The notes under the pieces were generated by a model that was not told the origin of the DNA, ran no database searches, and worked only from the letters and a program-made list of their open reading frames with translations. A stretch of 64,000 nt of DNA from NCBI GenBank assembly GCA_021014945.1, contig MU266484.1:1-64000 (forward strand). Reading direction: 5' to 3'. This document shows, one piece after another, positions 45,515 through 57,449 of this stretch; position 1 is the stretch's first letter; each line of letters opens with the position of its first letter. Position numbers and translations under genes: made by a program. The DNA comes from Leucogyrophana mollusca. Lineage: Eukaryota > Basidiomycota > Agaricomycetes > Boletales.

Positions 45515-48500
45515 ATGAAATGGGGATTGCTATGGCCAGGAACGCTTACGGCAGCTCTCCTCGCTCTGGACAGTCCGGTATGGTCGCGAGAGGTGGCCAG
45601 CCCAGCAAGCAGAGGTACGGCTTGGACAACACAGCGGAAGCGGTCGTTTCGGTACGTTCTTCAAGTATCTCGCCTCATATTGACGGTTGACACCGCAGCC
45701 CTATATCGTAGGGATACTACCCGAGACTTATTCTATCATGGATTTGAACACTACATGTCTCACGGTCTGTAATATCCTCTATCCTCCTAGCAAAACCTAA
45801 GCAAGTTCCGCTGTAGCTTTCCCATTAGACGAGGTTAGTGTTTATTGTCTATCCAAGCTACGCAGTGACCACATTTCTCCAGCTGTCTCCGTTGTCATGT
45901 ACTGGGAGAGGCCCCGACTGGCTCAACCCGTGAGTTAATCGTCCTATCCAAGTCCTCCACCGCATTAATGCTTACCGTCACAATGCAAGTGCCAATATCG
46001 CTACCAATGATGTGTCTGGGAATTTCTCTTTAACTCTTATTGATGTGCTAGACACATTGGTAGTATTGGACGACCCACCAGGTTTTCAAAGTGCTGTCCG
46101 AAATGTGATTGATTGGGTATCTTTCGATGTCAACACGAAACCTCAAGTATTCGAAACTACTATACGGGTTCTAGGTGGTCTATTATCTGGACATATATTT
46201 GCAAGTCGACCCAACCAACCATTCTACCTGCCCTGGTATCGCGGACAGCTTTTATCGATGGCGCATGACCTTGGGAGGCGGTTACTACCTGCTTTCGCGA
46301 CTCCAACAGGTATCCCCTATGCCAGGGTAATTGTCTTCATGCCTTTCTGTATCGATTAATGGCTTACTCCAAACAGCTGAATCTTCGCCACGGTGTTCAT
46401 AGGGGTGAATCCTTGGATACATGTTTGTATACGTTACCTTCACTGCCCTGCCGCCTTACCAACTGGCCCTATCACAGGCACCGCCGGAGCAGGATCACTA
46501 ATCCTCGAGTTCGCAACTCTCAGCCGCCTCACTGGCGACGAACGTTTTGAAAAGGCTGCTTACAAAGCTTTCTTCGCCCTATGGAATCGCAAATCAGATA
46601 TAGGCCTAGTCGGCAACACCGTGAATATCTGGACTGGGGTTAGTCGGATAGCTGTATCCCTTACCTTGCCCTTAACCAAACCTGTAGATGTGGACAGCAC
46701 CAGAAGTCAGTGGTATTGGCGCAGGAATTGACTCTTTCTATGAATACGCACTAAAATGGTACATTTTAAGTGGTCAGTATAACTTGGTCTCAATTTACAG
46801 CTCATGGCATTTTTTTTTGCTTATGCTCTTTATCGTCTCCAGGTGAAGTGGAGTTTCTCGATGTTTGGCATGACGCCTACGCGGCAATCATGCGATATGC
46901 GCGCTCCGCTGATGGACATTGGGTAAGGAGCCCTTATGTGACTTTTGGTATAGAGAATGATTCCTCGACAGTATCGAAGCGTGAACATTCACACAGGAGA
47001 ACAAGCATTTAACACAATCGATTCTCTCTCGGCGTTTTGGCCTGGTCTTCAGGTTTTGGGGGGCGACGTCCAGAATGCCATCAAATCTCACATGACATGT
47101 AAGTAGATAATTTACTATTCTGCTCAGATATCAAGAATTTTCGTAGATTGGAATCTCTGGAGACGACACTCCGGTCTACCTGAGGTCTGGGATGTTCAAT
47201 TCATGCAGGCCACTTCTTTTCAGTACCCTCTACGGCCGGAATTTGTGGAATCTACGTGGTATCTTTACAGAGTACGTCGTTTTGTGTAGTCCTTTGGCAT
47301 ACTCGTTTGTTGACCCTTTTTGCGAAGGCTACACGTGACCCTTATTACCTTGATGTAGGAGAGCGCATACTAAGAGACCTGATTGTGCGGACGAAGGTTG
47401 ATTGCGGTCTCACGGGGATCAAAGACTTGCGTACCAATGCCAGGGACGACAGGATGGAATCTTTTGCACTCTCAGAGACATTGAAGGTTCGCTCCCCAGC
47501 CCGACACGCACATCTGACTCTTACATCCTTTGGTAGTATCTGTTTCTGCTGTTTGACGAAGATAATCGGCTGCACAGTGACGACTCCAATTATGTCTTTA
47601 CCACTGAAGGGCACATCCTGTCACTTCCGAACCATGCGCTCAAGCCTATGTCCTCTGCTCGTCGAAAGATGCGCCGTCTGGAAAACCACCAATGCCCTAT
47701 TTATGAGCCTACACGCACATTCCTTCCTGATGACGCATCGGACGGCTTGATTCAAGGTGTTGGCTCACGTGACGATGTAGACTACGCGAGATACCTCATT
47801 GGTCTGCGTCCTCAGCCAATGGACGAAGTCCAGTGGTCTCCGGACGGATGGTGCGCAATCCCGCAAGTTGACCTATTTGTAAGACACTTTTTTTCTGCCC
47901 GGGATTCACTATTAAGTGATCTATTATCGTTCCTCATTTACAGTCGTATGACTTTCTCTTAACCGCGCGGCCAGATCAGCCAGCCATCGAGGATCCTAAA
48001 CCCAATACACAAAAGCTCGAGTTGATACCTGAGGGATTCATCTTACACAATATTTCGGGGATTCGGGCTCACATGGTGACTCGCTTGGACGGCAAGGGCT
48101 ATGATCTCACAAAACGTTAGTCTTTACGGGTCCTGTTCAGTGCTCTTTTTTGACGTGGGACTTTGTAGTTGGACCTCATGCTGTACGAAGCGGTCAAATT
48201 GTATACGTGGACGACCGTGCCCTCCTTTCAGATCCCTCTGAAGCTACCGCGTCTGACGCCAGTGGGCGTCATACAGATGTTCAGCTCCGTTTCTTCTTCG
48301 AAACCATAGACCCCCAGCTCCAGGTACAACCAGGAATGCTTGACATAACCCCAGAAGTCTATGTGACAGCGACAACCGCTCGATTTGGAGGGGACCCATC
48401 TTCCTACCATGCGCCTATACGATTTGGGCATGGGCAAGGAGTGCGTGTACGGCGAGACACTGCCAATTCCTTGGGCTGCAAGCCGTATGACGAGGACTTT

Positions 48501-48872
48501 GCTGGCGATGCCATCCTTGCACTACGAGGGGATTGCACATTCATAGAAAAACTGGCCTACGCCCGAGCCGCTGGAGCGTCCGGAGTCATTGTCATCAACG
48601 ACAGTGATTCACCGCTCAGTCCCTCTGCAAATGCGGATGACATTGCTGCCGCAGGAGATCTGAGCGATGTTGCATTGGTGCTATTGACGCGCACCGAAGG
48701 GGAATCCGTCACCGCCATCTTGGATACCAGCGAAGGGCATGGTGCCGGTCATTTAATGGTCACCATCCACCCCGAAGGATGGCCGGCACAGACGAACGCT
48801 CTACCATTGGATACCAATCGAGTTTTGTACATCAATGGACATCCAATACTCAATTCCAGACTGCTAATATAA
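45515..48872 (+). CDS. MNL1: ER degradation-enhancing alpha-mannosidase-like protein (GH47)
   Basis: This is a glycoside hydrolase family 47 protein of the EDEM/Mnl1(Htm1) type, which trims mannose on misfolded glycoproteins for ERAD. The signal peptide is [20 protein letters not shown]. Spliced exons give [24 protein letters not shown] sequence, [57 protein letters not shown] and the hallmark [22 protein letters not shown]. After the barrel, a PA (protease-associated) domain lies at about 48420-48790 ([20 protein letters not shown], then [13 protein letters not shown]). The C-terminus LNSRLLI has no HDEL-type signal. About 15 exons. Length and PA domain match fungal Mnl1 proteins. Confidence 0.9.
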
Positions 48873-49198
48873 TACTGGTTAATCTGTGGGAGCCCACTAT
48901 AGAGCATAATTGACCCGCCGTGTACCAGAAGGCAGTCCGACTGGTTCCAGTTTTTTCAATATAACAATCCGTAGTGCAGCCCGGATATGCTTCTAGCAGC
49001 TTAGGTGCGCTTACCGCAGCTCAGCGCGTTGGTTCATGCCTGTTCATGCCAGCGTCCAAAGCACGTGATTAGTGGAAGGCTCTGGTTTTACAGCTCGACT
49101 AAACACAGTATCTGGGAAGTCCAGCAAACATCTATCCGTAGCAAGTGCCAATCTATAAGGTTACAAAATAAATGAAACAGCACCGGTCATGGTATATA
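48873..49198. other. 3' flanks of convergent genes
   Basis: A 326-bp stretch between MNL1 and APT1. Nothing recognisable. Confidence 0.4.
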
Positions 49199-49901
49199 TC
49201 AGTCCAGCGACTGAATGATGGAGTAGGCTGGGGCGTTCAGCTTCTCATATCCTTTGAGGAAGATCAATTCGATGATGAAGAGGTATTCGAGGGTCACACC
49301 CCCTTGCTTTGCGACAAGGTCGCCAGCAGCCTTGGCAGAGCCGCCTAGGGAACAGCATCAGCTGGGCAACAAAGTTTCTTAGTAAGAACAACATACCGGT
49401 AGCAATCAAATCGTCAACAATGACCACCGACTGGCCGGCCTTAATGGCATCCGCTTGCATCTCGAAAGAGTCCTGTAGCTGTGCGGTCAGCCGTTATCAA
49501 CCCAAGGGTTTGCCTTGCACTGACGGAACCGTATTCTTTTTCGTATGTTGCACTGACGCATTGACCTGGTAGTTTCCCCTGCTTCCGGACAGGTACAAAG
49601 GCAGCCCCAAGTCTCAAGGCAATAATTGGCCCGAGTAAGAAGCCTCGGGCGTCGAGTCCAACCACGACATCAACTTTTTTTGTCAGGGACTTCGGGATGG
49701 TTTGTGAAGTGAGATGGTGGACAAAATGGGTAATCAGCGTCTCAAACGCGACAGGATTGCGTAGGAGAGGAAAGATATCCAGGAAATTTATTCCCTGAGG
49801 GCGAGGTCAAAGATGTGCGTGTCAAATATAAGATGACGAACCTTCTTCGGGAAATCCTGGTGACTTGTGATGATACTCTGGAGGTACTCGATGTCCGCCA
49901 T
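49199..49901 (-). CDS. APT1: Adenine phosphoribosyltransferase
   Basis: This purine salvage enzyme makes AMP from adenine and PRPP. The start MADIEYLQSIITSHQDFPKK is joined to GINFLDIFPLLRNPVAFETL. The central exon reads VDVVVGLDARGFLLGPIIAL, then RLGAAFVPVRKQGKLPG. The PRPP-binding loop VVIVDDLIATGGSAKAAGDL is assembled across an intron that cuts the TGG triplet. The C-terminus is YSIIQSLD (TGA 49199-49201). All family motifs are present. Four introns or so. Confidence 0.94.
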
Positions 49902-50238
49902 AAGTTAAGAATACAGCTATGGAACAAGACGCGAACGGAATTGGAGTTTCGAACCTGAATGTGAACGAGAGAGAGATGCTAAGCGAAGCGCGTAAGTACG
50001 CGCTTCAAATTTGCGTTTCCCTGTTCCGACCTACGTATGTATGACTACAAATTAGGGCAGCACTGGTTCTCGGACCTCCGTAAACGCGACTGAATATGAT
50101 TAATTGATGGGTGTTCAACGTTCAACATTCACGTAGTAGATTTCATGGTGTCATGAGCTCATAGATTGACAGACTCTTGTAGCATAAGTAGAGTGGAGTC
50201 ATGGGCAATACAAAGTAGACGACAGGATGAAGAATCTT
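49902..50238. other. APT1 promoter and RPS1 3' flank
   Basis: A 337-bp gap between two minus-strand genes. No gene recognised. Confidence 0.4.
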
Positions 50239-51221
50239 TTAGACAGACTCAAGGATCTCAGGCTCCTTGAACTCCTTCGCCACCCGTGTGCCCGTCTCCT
50301 GGAAGGGAGATAACATGAGCAATGTGAGGTCAGTGTACGAAAAAACACTCACGTCCGTTGACTCGCCGTGGAGCTCAAGAAGTTTTGACATATCGAACTT
50401 GGGTGCCTTCAAGATCTTCGCCTTCCGGACGTATACGTTTTGTAGGGGGTAGATGTTACGGGTGTGCTTCTCAATCTCCCGGCCGATGGCCTCCGGCACG
50501 AACTTCTGCACCAACTCCTTCAAGTCACAGGTCGTCGCTTCCCGAGTCATGATCTCAAACATCTTCTTCCTGATCTCCCGAATCTGCGCTGACTGTGCGT
50601 ACGTAGTTTTGCGTACTTGGTTTGGTCTGCGCTTGGTGAAGCCAATAGCGAAAAGGCGGATGAGGTAACCGTCCGTCGTCTTGACGTCGACGTGTGCCTC
50701 GATGAGTGTTTGCCATTTGCGGACGAGGGAACGAAGCTTATCGGACGTGAAGTCCATGCCGTGGAAGTTCGTCAAGCAGTTCTTTCCCTGCACCTCGTCG
50801 ATCCGTAGCTTGATCTTGCGGAATGATTGCTCCTCGTCCTTGTTCAAGTCTGCTAGCGAGACTTCGATGATACGGCCTTTCAGGGAATCGCTGGCGTTCT
50901 CTGTAAAGAAGATAAGCGATTGATCTGTGCACCATATAGAAAACATACTCAAGCCCTGCGACCGATTTACGAGGGTCTTTCCAACATTACGGACCTCGAA
51001 GGTGGATGGGGCTTTAACATCGTACCATTCTGAACAACCCTTGGTTCAGCGCGCGTCCGATTCGATTCATACGCAGCCCTTACCCTTGCGCGAGAAGGGG
51101 TCAACCACCTTCTTCTTGATACCCTTCTTACCCTTGGAGAGACGCTTATTCTGGAGTGATAAAACTTTCAGTGATATAGATGGTCCAGTTTTCCGCGCAA
51201 ACGCACTTTTCCTACAGCCAT
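50239..51221 (-). CDS. RPS1: 40S ribosomal protein S1 (eS1, S3a)
   Basis: This is a small-subunit ribosomal protein. The first exon encodes MAVGK; an intron follows, then [20 protein letters not shown], then [20 protein letters not shown]. The large exon (about 50350-50900) contains [40 protein letters not shown] and [20 protein letters not shown]. The last exon is [19 protein letters not shown]. An early intron just after the start is usual for fungal ribosomal protein genes. It is divergent from ATG10, with only about 190 bp between start codons. Confidence 0.96.
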
Positions 51222-51412
51222 GTTGGATCAGAGGTACGCTGGCGGTGGGGGGTAGACCGCGAGTGGTGTGAGCCGGCACTTGGACGGGCTGTAGTTTTGG
51301 GTGTATTACGATGGCCTCAAGTTTGGTCCTGTTGTTGCCTGCCAGAGTGCTGTGGCTTGAACTTTATTTTGGTACTGTGAGAGTGACTTCTCACGCCACA
51401 CCCTCATCAACC

Positions 51413-52175
51413 ATGACCTTATCTCGCTCTCAGTTCGACGAAGCCTGCAAAGACTTTGTCGAGAAATATCACCCTGCTGCAGCCGACGGTTTATCCGCAT
51501 CCAAGGGTCTTACGGGATGGCTCTGGCTCGAACACCCAGTGCGCGATAGCGATAGGTTTCTTGAGTGACTCATCGTGAATCGGTATCTAGTCTCGACCAC
51601 AATTCGGGTACATGCAACGACAAATCCCGTTGGCCAGACATGTCGACCACACCGCTCGTGCTATGAGCTCGCCACTTGATGTTGCAGAGGAACCGTCCCT
51701 GGATAGTGTCGATAACGAAACTGTCACAACCTTCTCGCCACCTTCGGCTTCTCTGGTTTGCAATCAGTTCGTGGTGCATTCGCCAACATTCCAGGTCCCT
51801 ACTTTCTATTTCACGGTTCATGACGCGAGTGCGTGACGATCACAACCCCCTCGACGGCGACTGAGTTCAGTTACAGGTGGCGCACCCTTGAGTCTCCCGG
51901 AGATACTGCAAACGACATTGTTTCGCCCGTTTGCTTTGCATGGAACCGAAGTCAGCGCATTCTCTGCCAGCCGACCGTCGTCCAACTTTCCCCTCCTGTC
52001 TCATGGCGAGCATCCCACCCTGGGCACTCCGTGTTGGTATTTCCATCCCTGCGAAACGGCGACGGCAGTGGCAGAGATCCTGCGGGAGGTTGGTGGCGAT
52101 GACACTGGACCACGAAGGGGATGGATAGAGACCTGGTTTCTGGTGCTAGGGTCTGTTGTTGATCTACGACTTTGA
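51413..52175 (+). CDS. ATG10: ATG10, E2-like enzyme for Atg12 conjugation
   Basis: Atg10 is the E2-like enzyme that transfers Atg12 to Atg5 in autophagy. The start is MTLSRSQFDEACKDFVEKYH (ATG 51413). Exons 2 and 3 give SRPQFGYMQRQIPLARH, LVCNQFVVHSPTFQVPTFYF and FTVHDAS, then GAPLSLPEILQTTLF. The catalytic cysteine is in the family motif TPCWYFHPCETATAVAEI. The C-terminus is GWIETWFLVLGSVVDLRL. Two introns; length about 215 aa, normal for Atg10. An upstream in-frame stretch is 5' UTR-like and was not used. Confidence 0.87.
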
Positions 52176-52495
52176 ACTATTCACCATTCACACAATATTT
52201 TTGGACGAGTTATACACGGGGTCAATGGCAAGGGGTATATAAGGCTGAGCGCAGGGACATTCACATGACAAAGATGTACCCGCCGGATCTTGAGTTTCCT
52301 TTACTCAAAGCCCCGCCTCCTTGTCTCTCTCAACCAGACTGGAGGACTCAAATATTTGTCTCATCCAGCCTTTGTTTTCCGCCGTCGTACGATCAACATT
52401 TTTCTGCTTGTTGCACCATTCTATTCTCCAATAATCGTGTCTCGGAGTGACCCGATTTCGCCTTTTGTATAACCTATTAAAGCCGACCTGCCATC
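52176..52495. other. Intergenic region upstream of thiolase
   Basis: A 320-bp gap between tandem genes. CT-rich tracts (52290-52400) precede the thiolase start, as is common in fungal promoters. No gene seen. Confidence 0.4.
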
Positions 52496-54016
52496 ATGCT
52501 TGCAACGCGCCTTGCCTCTGCATCTCGTTCTTCATCTCGTCCTATCATTTCATCTTTCGTTCGTGCAATGGTGCGTGGATTGGTTCGATCTTTGCGATAG
52601 AAATTGATTTTGAAGATACGCGTCTATCCAGTCGTCTCACGAAGCTGTCATCGTCGCTGCCTCCAGAACGCCAGTCGGTTCGTTATACGGCTCACTGAAG
52701 ACGTTCACCGCACCTCAGCTCGGTGCTGTTGCTCTCAAGCACGCATTTGAACAATCGAAGGTCGATCCCGCAATCGTCGAGGAGATCTACTTCGGAAACG
52801 TTGTGCAGGCTGGTGTTGGACAGTCGCCAGCCAGACAGGTAGCCCTATCCGCTGGGATGAAGTCGTCGTCAGACGCAACGACCATAAATAAAGTATGCGC
52901 TAGCGGGCTGAAATCGATTATGCTTGCTGCGCAGAGCATAGAGTCCGGCTACAAGACTGTTGTAGTTGCCGGTGGTATGGAAAGCATGAGCAATGCTCCG
53001 TGCGTATCGCAATTGCCTACCAAGGTATCGCGTTGTCTGAACTTCACTTTTAGCTTCCTTCTTCCCCGTCAAAACCCTCTGTTCGGAAAGTTTGAGACGA
53101 AGGACTCCGTGGAGACCGATGGTCTTTGGGATGTTTACAACAACTTCGCAATGGGCAACTGTGGTGAAGCCGCCGCCGAAAAGTATGGCATCACGCGAGA
53201 GTCGTTGGATGCCCACGCCATCGAATCATACAAGCGCGCTGACCGTGCATGGAGAGAAGGCGTATTCAACAATGAGATTGCACCCGTCACAGTAAAGGGC
53301 AAGAAAGGCGACACCATCGTGAAGGAGGACGAGGAGTACAAGAAGGTCATATTTGACAAGGTCCCTAGTTTGAAGTCTGCCTTCAAGGCTGGGGGTCGCA
53401 TTACCGCTGCCAACTCATCCAACCTCAACGATGGTGCCTCCGCATTGATCTTGATGTCCGCAGAAAAAGCCAAGGAGCTCGGCTTGAAACCCCTGGCAAA
53501 AGTCATATGTATGTCATCGGATGGTCTACAAGATGGCGATGACTGTACTAACGATTCGCTGACTGCAGCCTATTCCGACGCTGGTGTCGAGCCAATTGAC
53601 TTCCCCATGGCACCCACCGTTGCCTTGCCCGAAGCCCTGCGGAAAGCCAACCTGACTGTCAGCGATATCGCACGCTTCGAGATAAACGAGGCTTTCTCTG
53701 TAGTCGTTCGGATTGCAGAACAGGTGCTACAGATTGATCCCGCGAAGGTTAACGTTGACGGGTGAGTTTCATACAACAGTGGATTCATCACTTCTCTTAA
53801 CCCAAGTTAAAGTGGTGCTGTTGCTCTCGGACATGCCATCGGAAACTCTGGCGCACGAATCATCGTCTCCCTTGTCCACGGTCTGAAATCCGGAGAATAT
53901 GGAGCCGCGGGCATCTGCAATGGGGTATGTTCTGATGCAAGGATGCTATTGGTAACCGAGCTAACTCCCGCGTATAGGGTGGAGCCGCATCGGCCATCGT
54001 TATCCAGAAGTTATGA
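52496..54016 (+). CDS. ERG10: Acetyl-CoA C-acetyltransferase (thiolase)
   Basis: This thiolase condenses two acetyl-CoA to acetoacetyl-CoA (or the reverse). Exon 1 encodes [25 protein letters not shown], which looks like a mitochondrial presequence. Exon 2 begins [20 protein letters not shown]. The acyl-accepting Cys is in [18 protein letters not shown]. Later come [17 protein letters not shown] and, across the last introns, [21 protein letters not shown] sequence. The second catalytic Cys region is [19 protein letters not shown], with TGA at 54014-54016. A basic, Ser-rich start argues for a mitochondrial isoform rather than purely cytosolic ERG10. Confidence 0.88.
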
Positions 54017-54415
54017 CGGTGTGTTCCTGGGCGTCTCTAGGACATAGCTATACGTGACATTTACACGTTCTTAATGGAAATCATTTTTCATCACGAATCC
54101 GAGGTGTCTGATTACATCCGCTCGGTCTTGACCTTGTGTCGGTGGGAAAACCACTCCACTTTCTGTGACGTCCGGGAGCATCACCGGCCGGCTTGGTCAC
54201 GCGGGCTTAAACTGTTTGCCTCCTTATCTTTCGACCGGCATCCTACCACTAGCATCTGGGCGCGGCGTGCACGATTTTCCTCTTCGTTATCATGCAGGCA
54301 CACTGTTATCGACATTGGTGCGGATGCAGTGGTGCTGTGGGAGTATGCTACGGAGGATAAGAAGTCTAATGCCAGGTCTCCCCTCGGTTGACCAGTCCCA
54401 GTTCAAGTTAACGAG
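54017..54415. other. Intergenic region, thiolase to MFS transporter
   Basis: A 399-bp tandem gap without a recognisable gene; it holds the transporter promoter. Confidence 0.4.
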
Positions 54416-56930
54416 ATGTCTTCCGAGTTCGTTCATGCCAACAAAACTTCCGACGAAGTTGAGAAGAACTCCCAACTGCAGGACGCTTATGACGACAAGA
54501 TCGGCCTGGATTCTTTTGATACTTCTGATGGTGATGAAGCTCTGGAACTTGTGGGGACTCAAGCGAAAGAGCACTTTAGTGAAGAGTATAATCGCAAACT
54601 GAGGCGAAAGCTGGTATGCTTGTCACTCGGTCGTCAGCAGATGGCTGATTTCGCCCAGGACCTTGTCATCCCTACAATATCTGCGGCGGTATACTTCAGT
54701 CAATACCTGTACGCTCGTGATTTCGTCAACGTTTTGGAGCGAGCAACTTACGCAATTGTTCACTAGTGACAAAACATCTCTTAACTATGCCAGGTGAGAC
54801 GACTGCTCTCGCATGCTAGTATTGGACTAAGGAGGATTCCAGTATCATGGGGTTCCCCATCGTTGGGCAGGTAAAGTCACTCGCCTACTTCATCTTGGGC
54901 ATACTTTTGACGTTAAGCAGCAATATAATCTCGTCTCAATGGCGTTCTATCTAGGTGAGGAGGACTATCCTAGATTCCACAGGTGTATTGATGCAGCCGC
55001 TTTTAGGCTACTTGTTGTGGGAGTTCCCTACCGTGTACATCTCCCAGAAACTAAGGCTCGCAAAATACCTTGGTCAGTTCTCAAGGTGCACCTTGAGTTC
55101 AGGGCCTCACTGACTCACCACCAAGGGGGCAACATTGTGGCTTGGGGTGCTTTATTGATGCTTCACGCGGCCACTAATAACTTCGGAGCGTTCTTTGCGC
55201 TTCGCTTCCTTCTGGGTGCGTAGTTCGCGAGATAATGCTGCATAGCTTACGTTGTTGGCACAGGCATGTGCGAGTCCTGCGTCGCACCTTGCTTGATCCT
55301 GATTATATCGATGTTTTATAAGAAAGACGAACAGGTATGCTATATGACGCACGAGCAGGTAACGTTTCTCACACTTAAGGCAGTCTACTCGTATATCATG
55401 GTTCTACATCATGGTAAGTGTTGTGATCCCACTAGTCAGATGTACCAGCTGATCCCTGAGGACAGAATGGGCTGACGCAAGTGTTCGGAGGTTTTGTCGC
55501 ATATGTACGTGCCCCCTTCATCCATCAGTGCCGTCGCCCTTCATATCAATAATACTTTCAGGGAGTTTCGTTTTATGAAGGGAACGCATTACCGCCATAC
55601 AAGATCGTATACGTCCTGTTGGGCGGTCTTGCTATTGTGGTCGGATTGGTGGTGTTGATATGGCTGCCCGACTCGCCTGTCCATGCAAGCATGCTAACCA
55701 AAGAAGAAAGAGTCGCTGCTCTAGAACGCGTCCGGAATGACCAGGGTGGGACTGCGAACAAGAAGTTCAAGAAAGAGCAGATATACGAGGCTCTCACTGA
55801 TATACGGACGTGGCTGATGGTGCTGTCGACGATGTTGAGTGAGTGGGGCTTAACCATGTTATAGCAGCATATGCTGACGAGGGATGCAGCAAGCATCCCC
55901 AACGGCGCTTTAAGCAACTGTAAGCTCCCGATAATCCCTTCTTCCCATCACCCCTGACACTTATAAATTCCTAGACAGCAACATAATTGTCAAGAGTTTC
56001 GGTTACACGTATGTGATGATAGTGACCTGTCTACCAACAATATCTTAACGTCGCCCTTTCTCCTCAAAGCTCTCGGCAAACACTCATTCTGTCCGCGCCC
56101 GGAGGCGTGGTAGGGTCCGCAATGGTCATATTTTGCGGATGGTACTCTGATCGAAAGGTTCGCGCAACGGACGTATTCCTTCTGTCAGGAGGTTTACCCT
56201 CTCATCCAGGCTGAGCGTATGATTCCCATCGTATTCGCCCTGGTTCCTGCAATTGTGGGCACTGGTGCGTGGGGAGGTACCTTGGCACCGGAATCTCAAT
56301 GATACTGACACTTGATAGCCATCCTTATCGGCCTTAACGGAAGCAAACAGCAGGGCGTGCTCCTGTTTGGTGCGCCAAATCATTCTGTCATTTGTCCATG
56401 GTTTCCCTGATAAGACCCAACACACTGCAGCGACATACCTAATCGGTACATTTGGCAGTGCATTATCAACCATCTACAGTTATAATGCTAGCAATACGAG
56501 TGGGCATACAAAGAAGGTTTGTCGCTCAATGAGTCCTGGGGAAGCATTACTGATATGCCTGGAAGGTCACGATCAACGCTATGACGATGGCGACGTTCAG
56601 TATCGGCAACATCATTGGGACAGAGATATTTCAACCCAAGGATGCACCAGCGTATATCCCAGGAAAGATTGCAATCATGGTCCTAATGACAGCACAATTA
56701 GCTATCTCCTTTTTACTCCGCTGGATCAACATTCGCCTGAATAGGATAAGGAAGGCGAAGCTTGCAGAAGAACAGGCGCGCCGGGGATGGTCGGATGCTG
56801 ACGTTCAGCGCGAGAGGGAGCGTCATGCTTTTGCAGATCTCACAGACAAACAGTGAGTGTGGTTGTGCCACTAGGAGCACTAGCCCTGACATTATCCTCT
56901 AGGAACTTGTTCTTTGTATACACTGCGTAG
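54416..56930 (+). CDS. MFS transporter, allantoate permease (Dal5) type
   Basis: This is a 12-TM anion:cation symporter-family transporter of the plasma membrane. The acidic N-terminal tail begins MSSEFVHANKTSDEVEKNSQ. TM1 reads DLVIPTISAAVYFSQYLDKT SLNYA, with the family pattern of DKT.LNYA. Later exons: FPIVGQQYNLVSMAFYLG, WEFPTVYISQKLRLAKYLG, CVAPCLILIISMFYKKDEQS TRISWFYIMNGLTQVFGGFV, KIVYVLLGGLAIVVGLVVLI, and WLPDSPVHASMLTKEERVAA. The second half includes GVVGSAMVIFCGWYSDRK, AATYLIGTFGSALSTIYSYN, MATFSIGNIIGTEIFQPKDA and IAIMVLMTAQLAISFLL. It ends NLFFVYTA (TAG 56928-56930). More than a dozen introns. The substrate is not determinable; the family moves allantoate, vitamins or small carboxylates. 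Confidence 0.86.
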
Positions 56931-57449
56931 CATAGCTCAATAACCACTGTACGACTACAAGCTGTGAGGGCATTTACATCTTTTAGAGCTGTTGCATAGC
57001 GTGTCGTAATGTCCAACTGCGCAGATTTCCAGGGGCAAATAATACAAGTCAAACCTGATATCACACTGGCGCATAATATAATCGCCGAGAACGCAGAAGA
57101 TTACATTTACAAAGACCGAAGCATCGCAAGTAAGGCTGGGTGTTCGAGGGGAGCAGAACCAGTATCCGGGATGCCTGTGAGTCAACAAGGTTCTTTTTGG
57201 TAAGCGTATTCCCAACGAAACGTTATCGAGGTTCTCCAACAGAAGGACGGCGCGTTCTGACAGACCGTGGCAACAGCTGCTGGCACGTTTTAAGTGCATA
57301 TGGACGGCCGCTCAAAGGCGTAGTTCCCACTCACCGCCTTCACCAGTTCTGCGGCAAATCGATTCGAAAGCAGTACAAGTATCGACAACAGAACGGTACA
57401 AGAGCAGGGTTGACTATCCATAATGATATCTGATCTTCACTTGGTTGAC
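56931..57449. other. Intergenic region between convergent genes
   Basis: 519 bp between the transporter and the chromodomain gene. Short frames on both strands have no family features. Confidence 0.4.
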
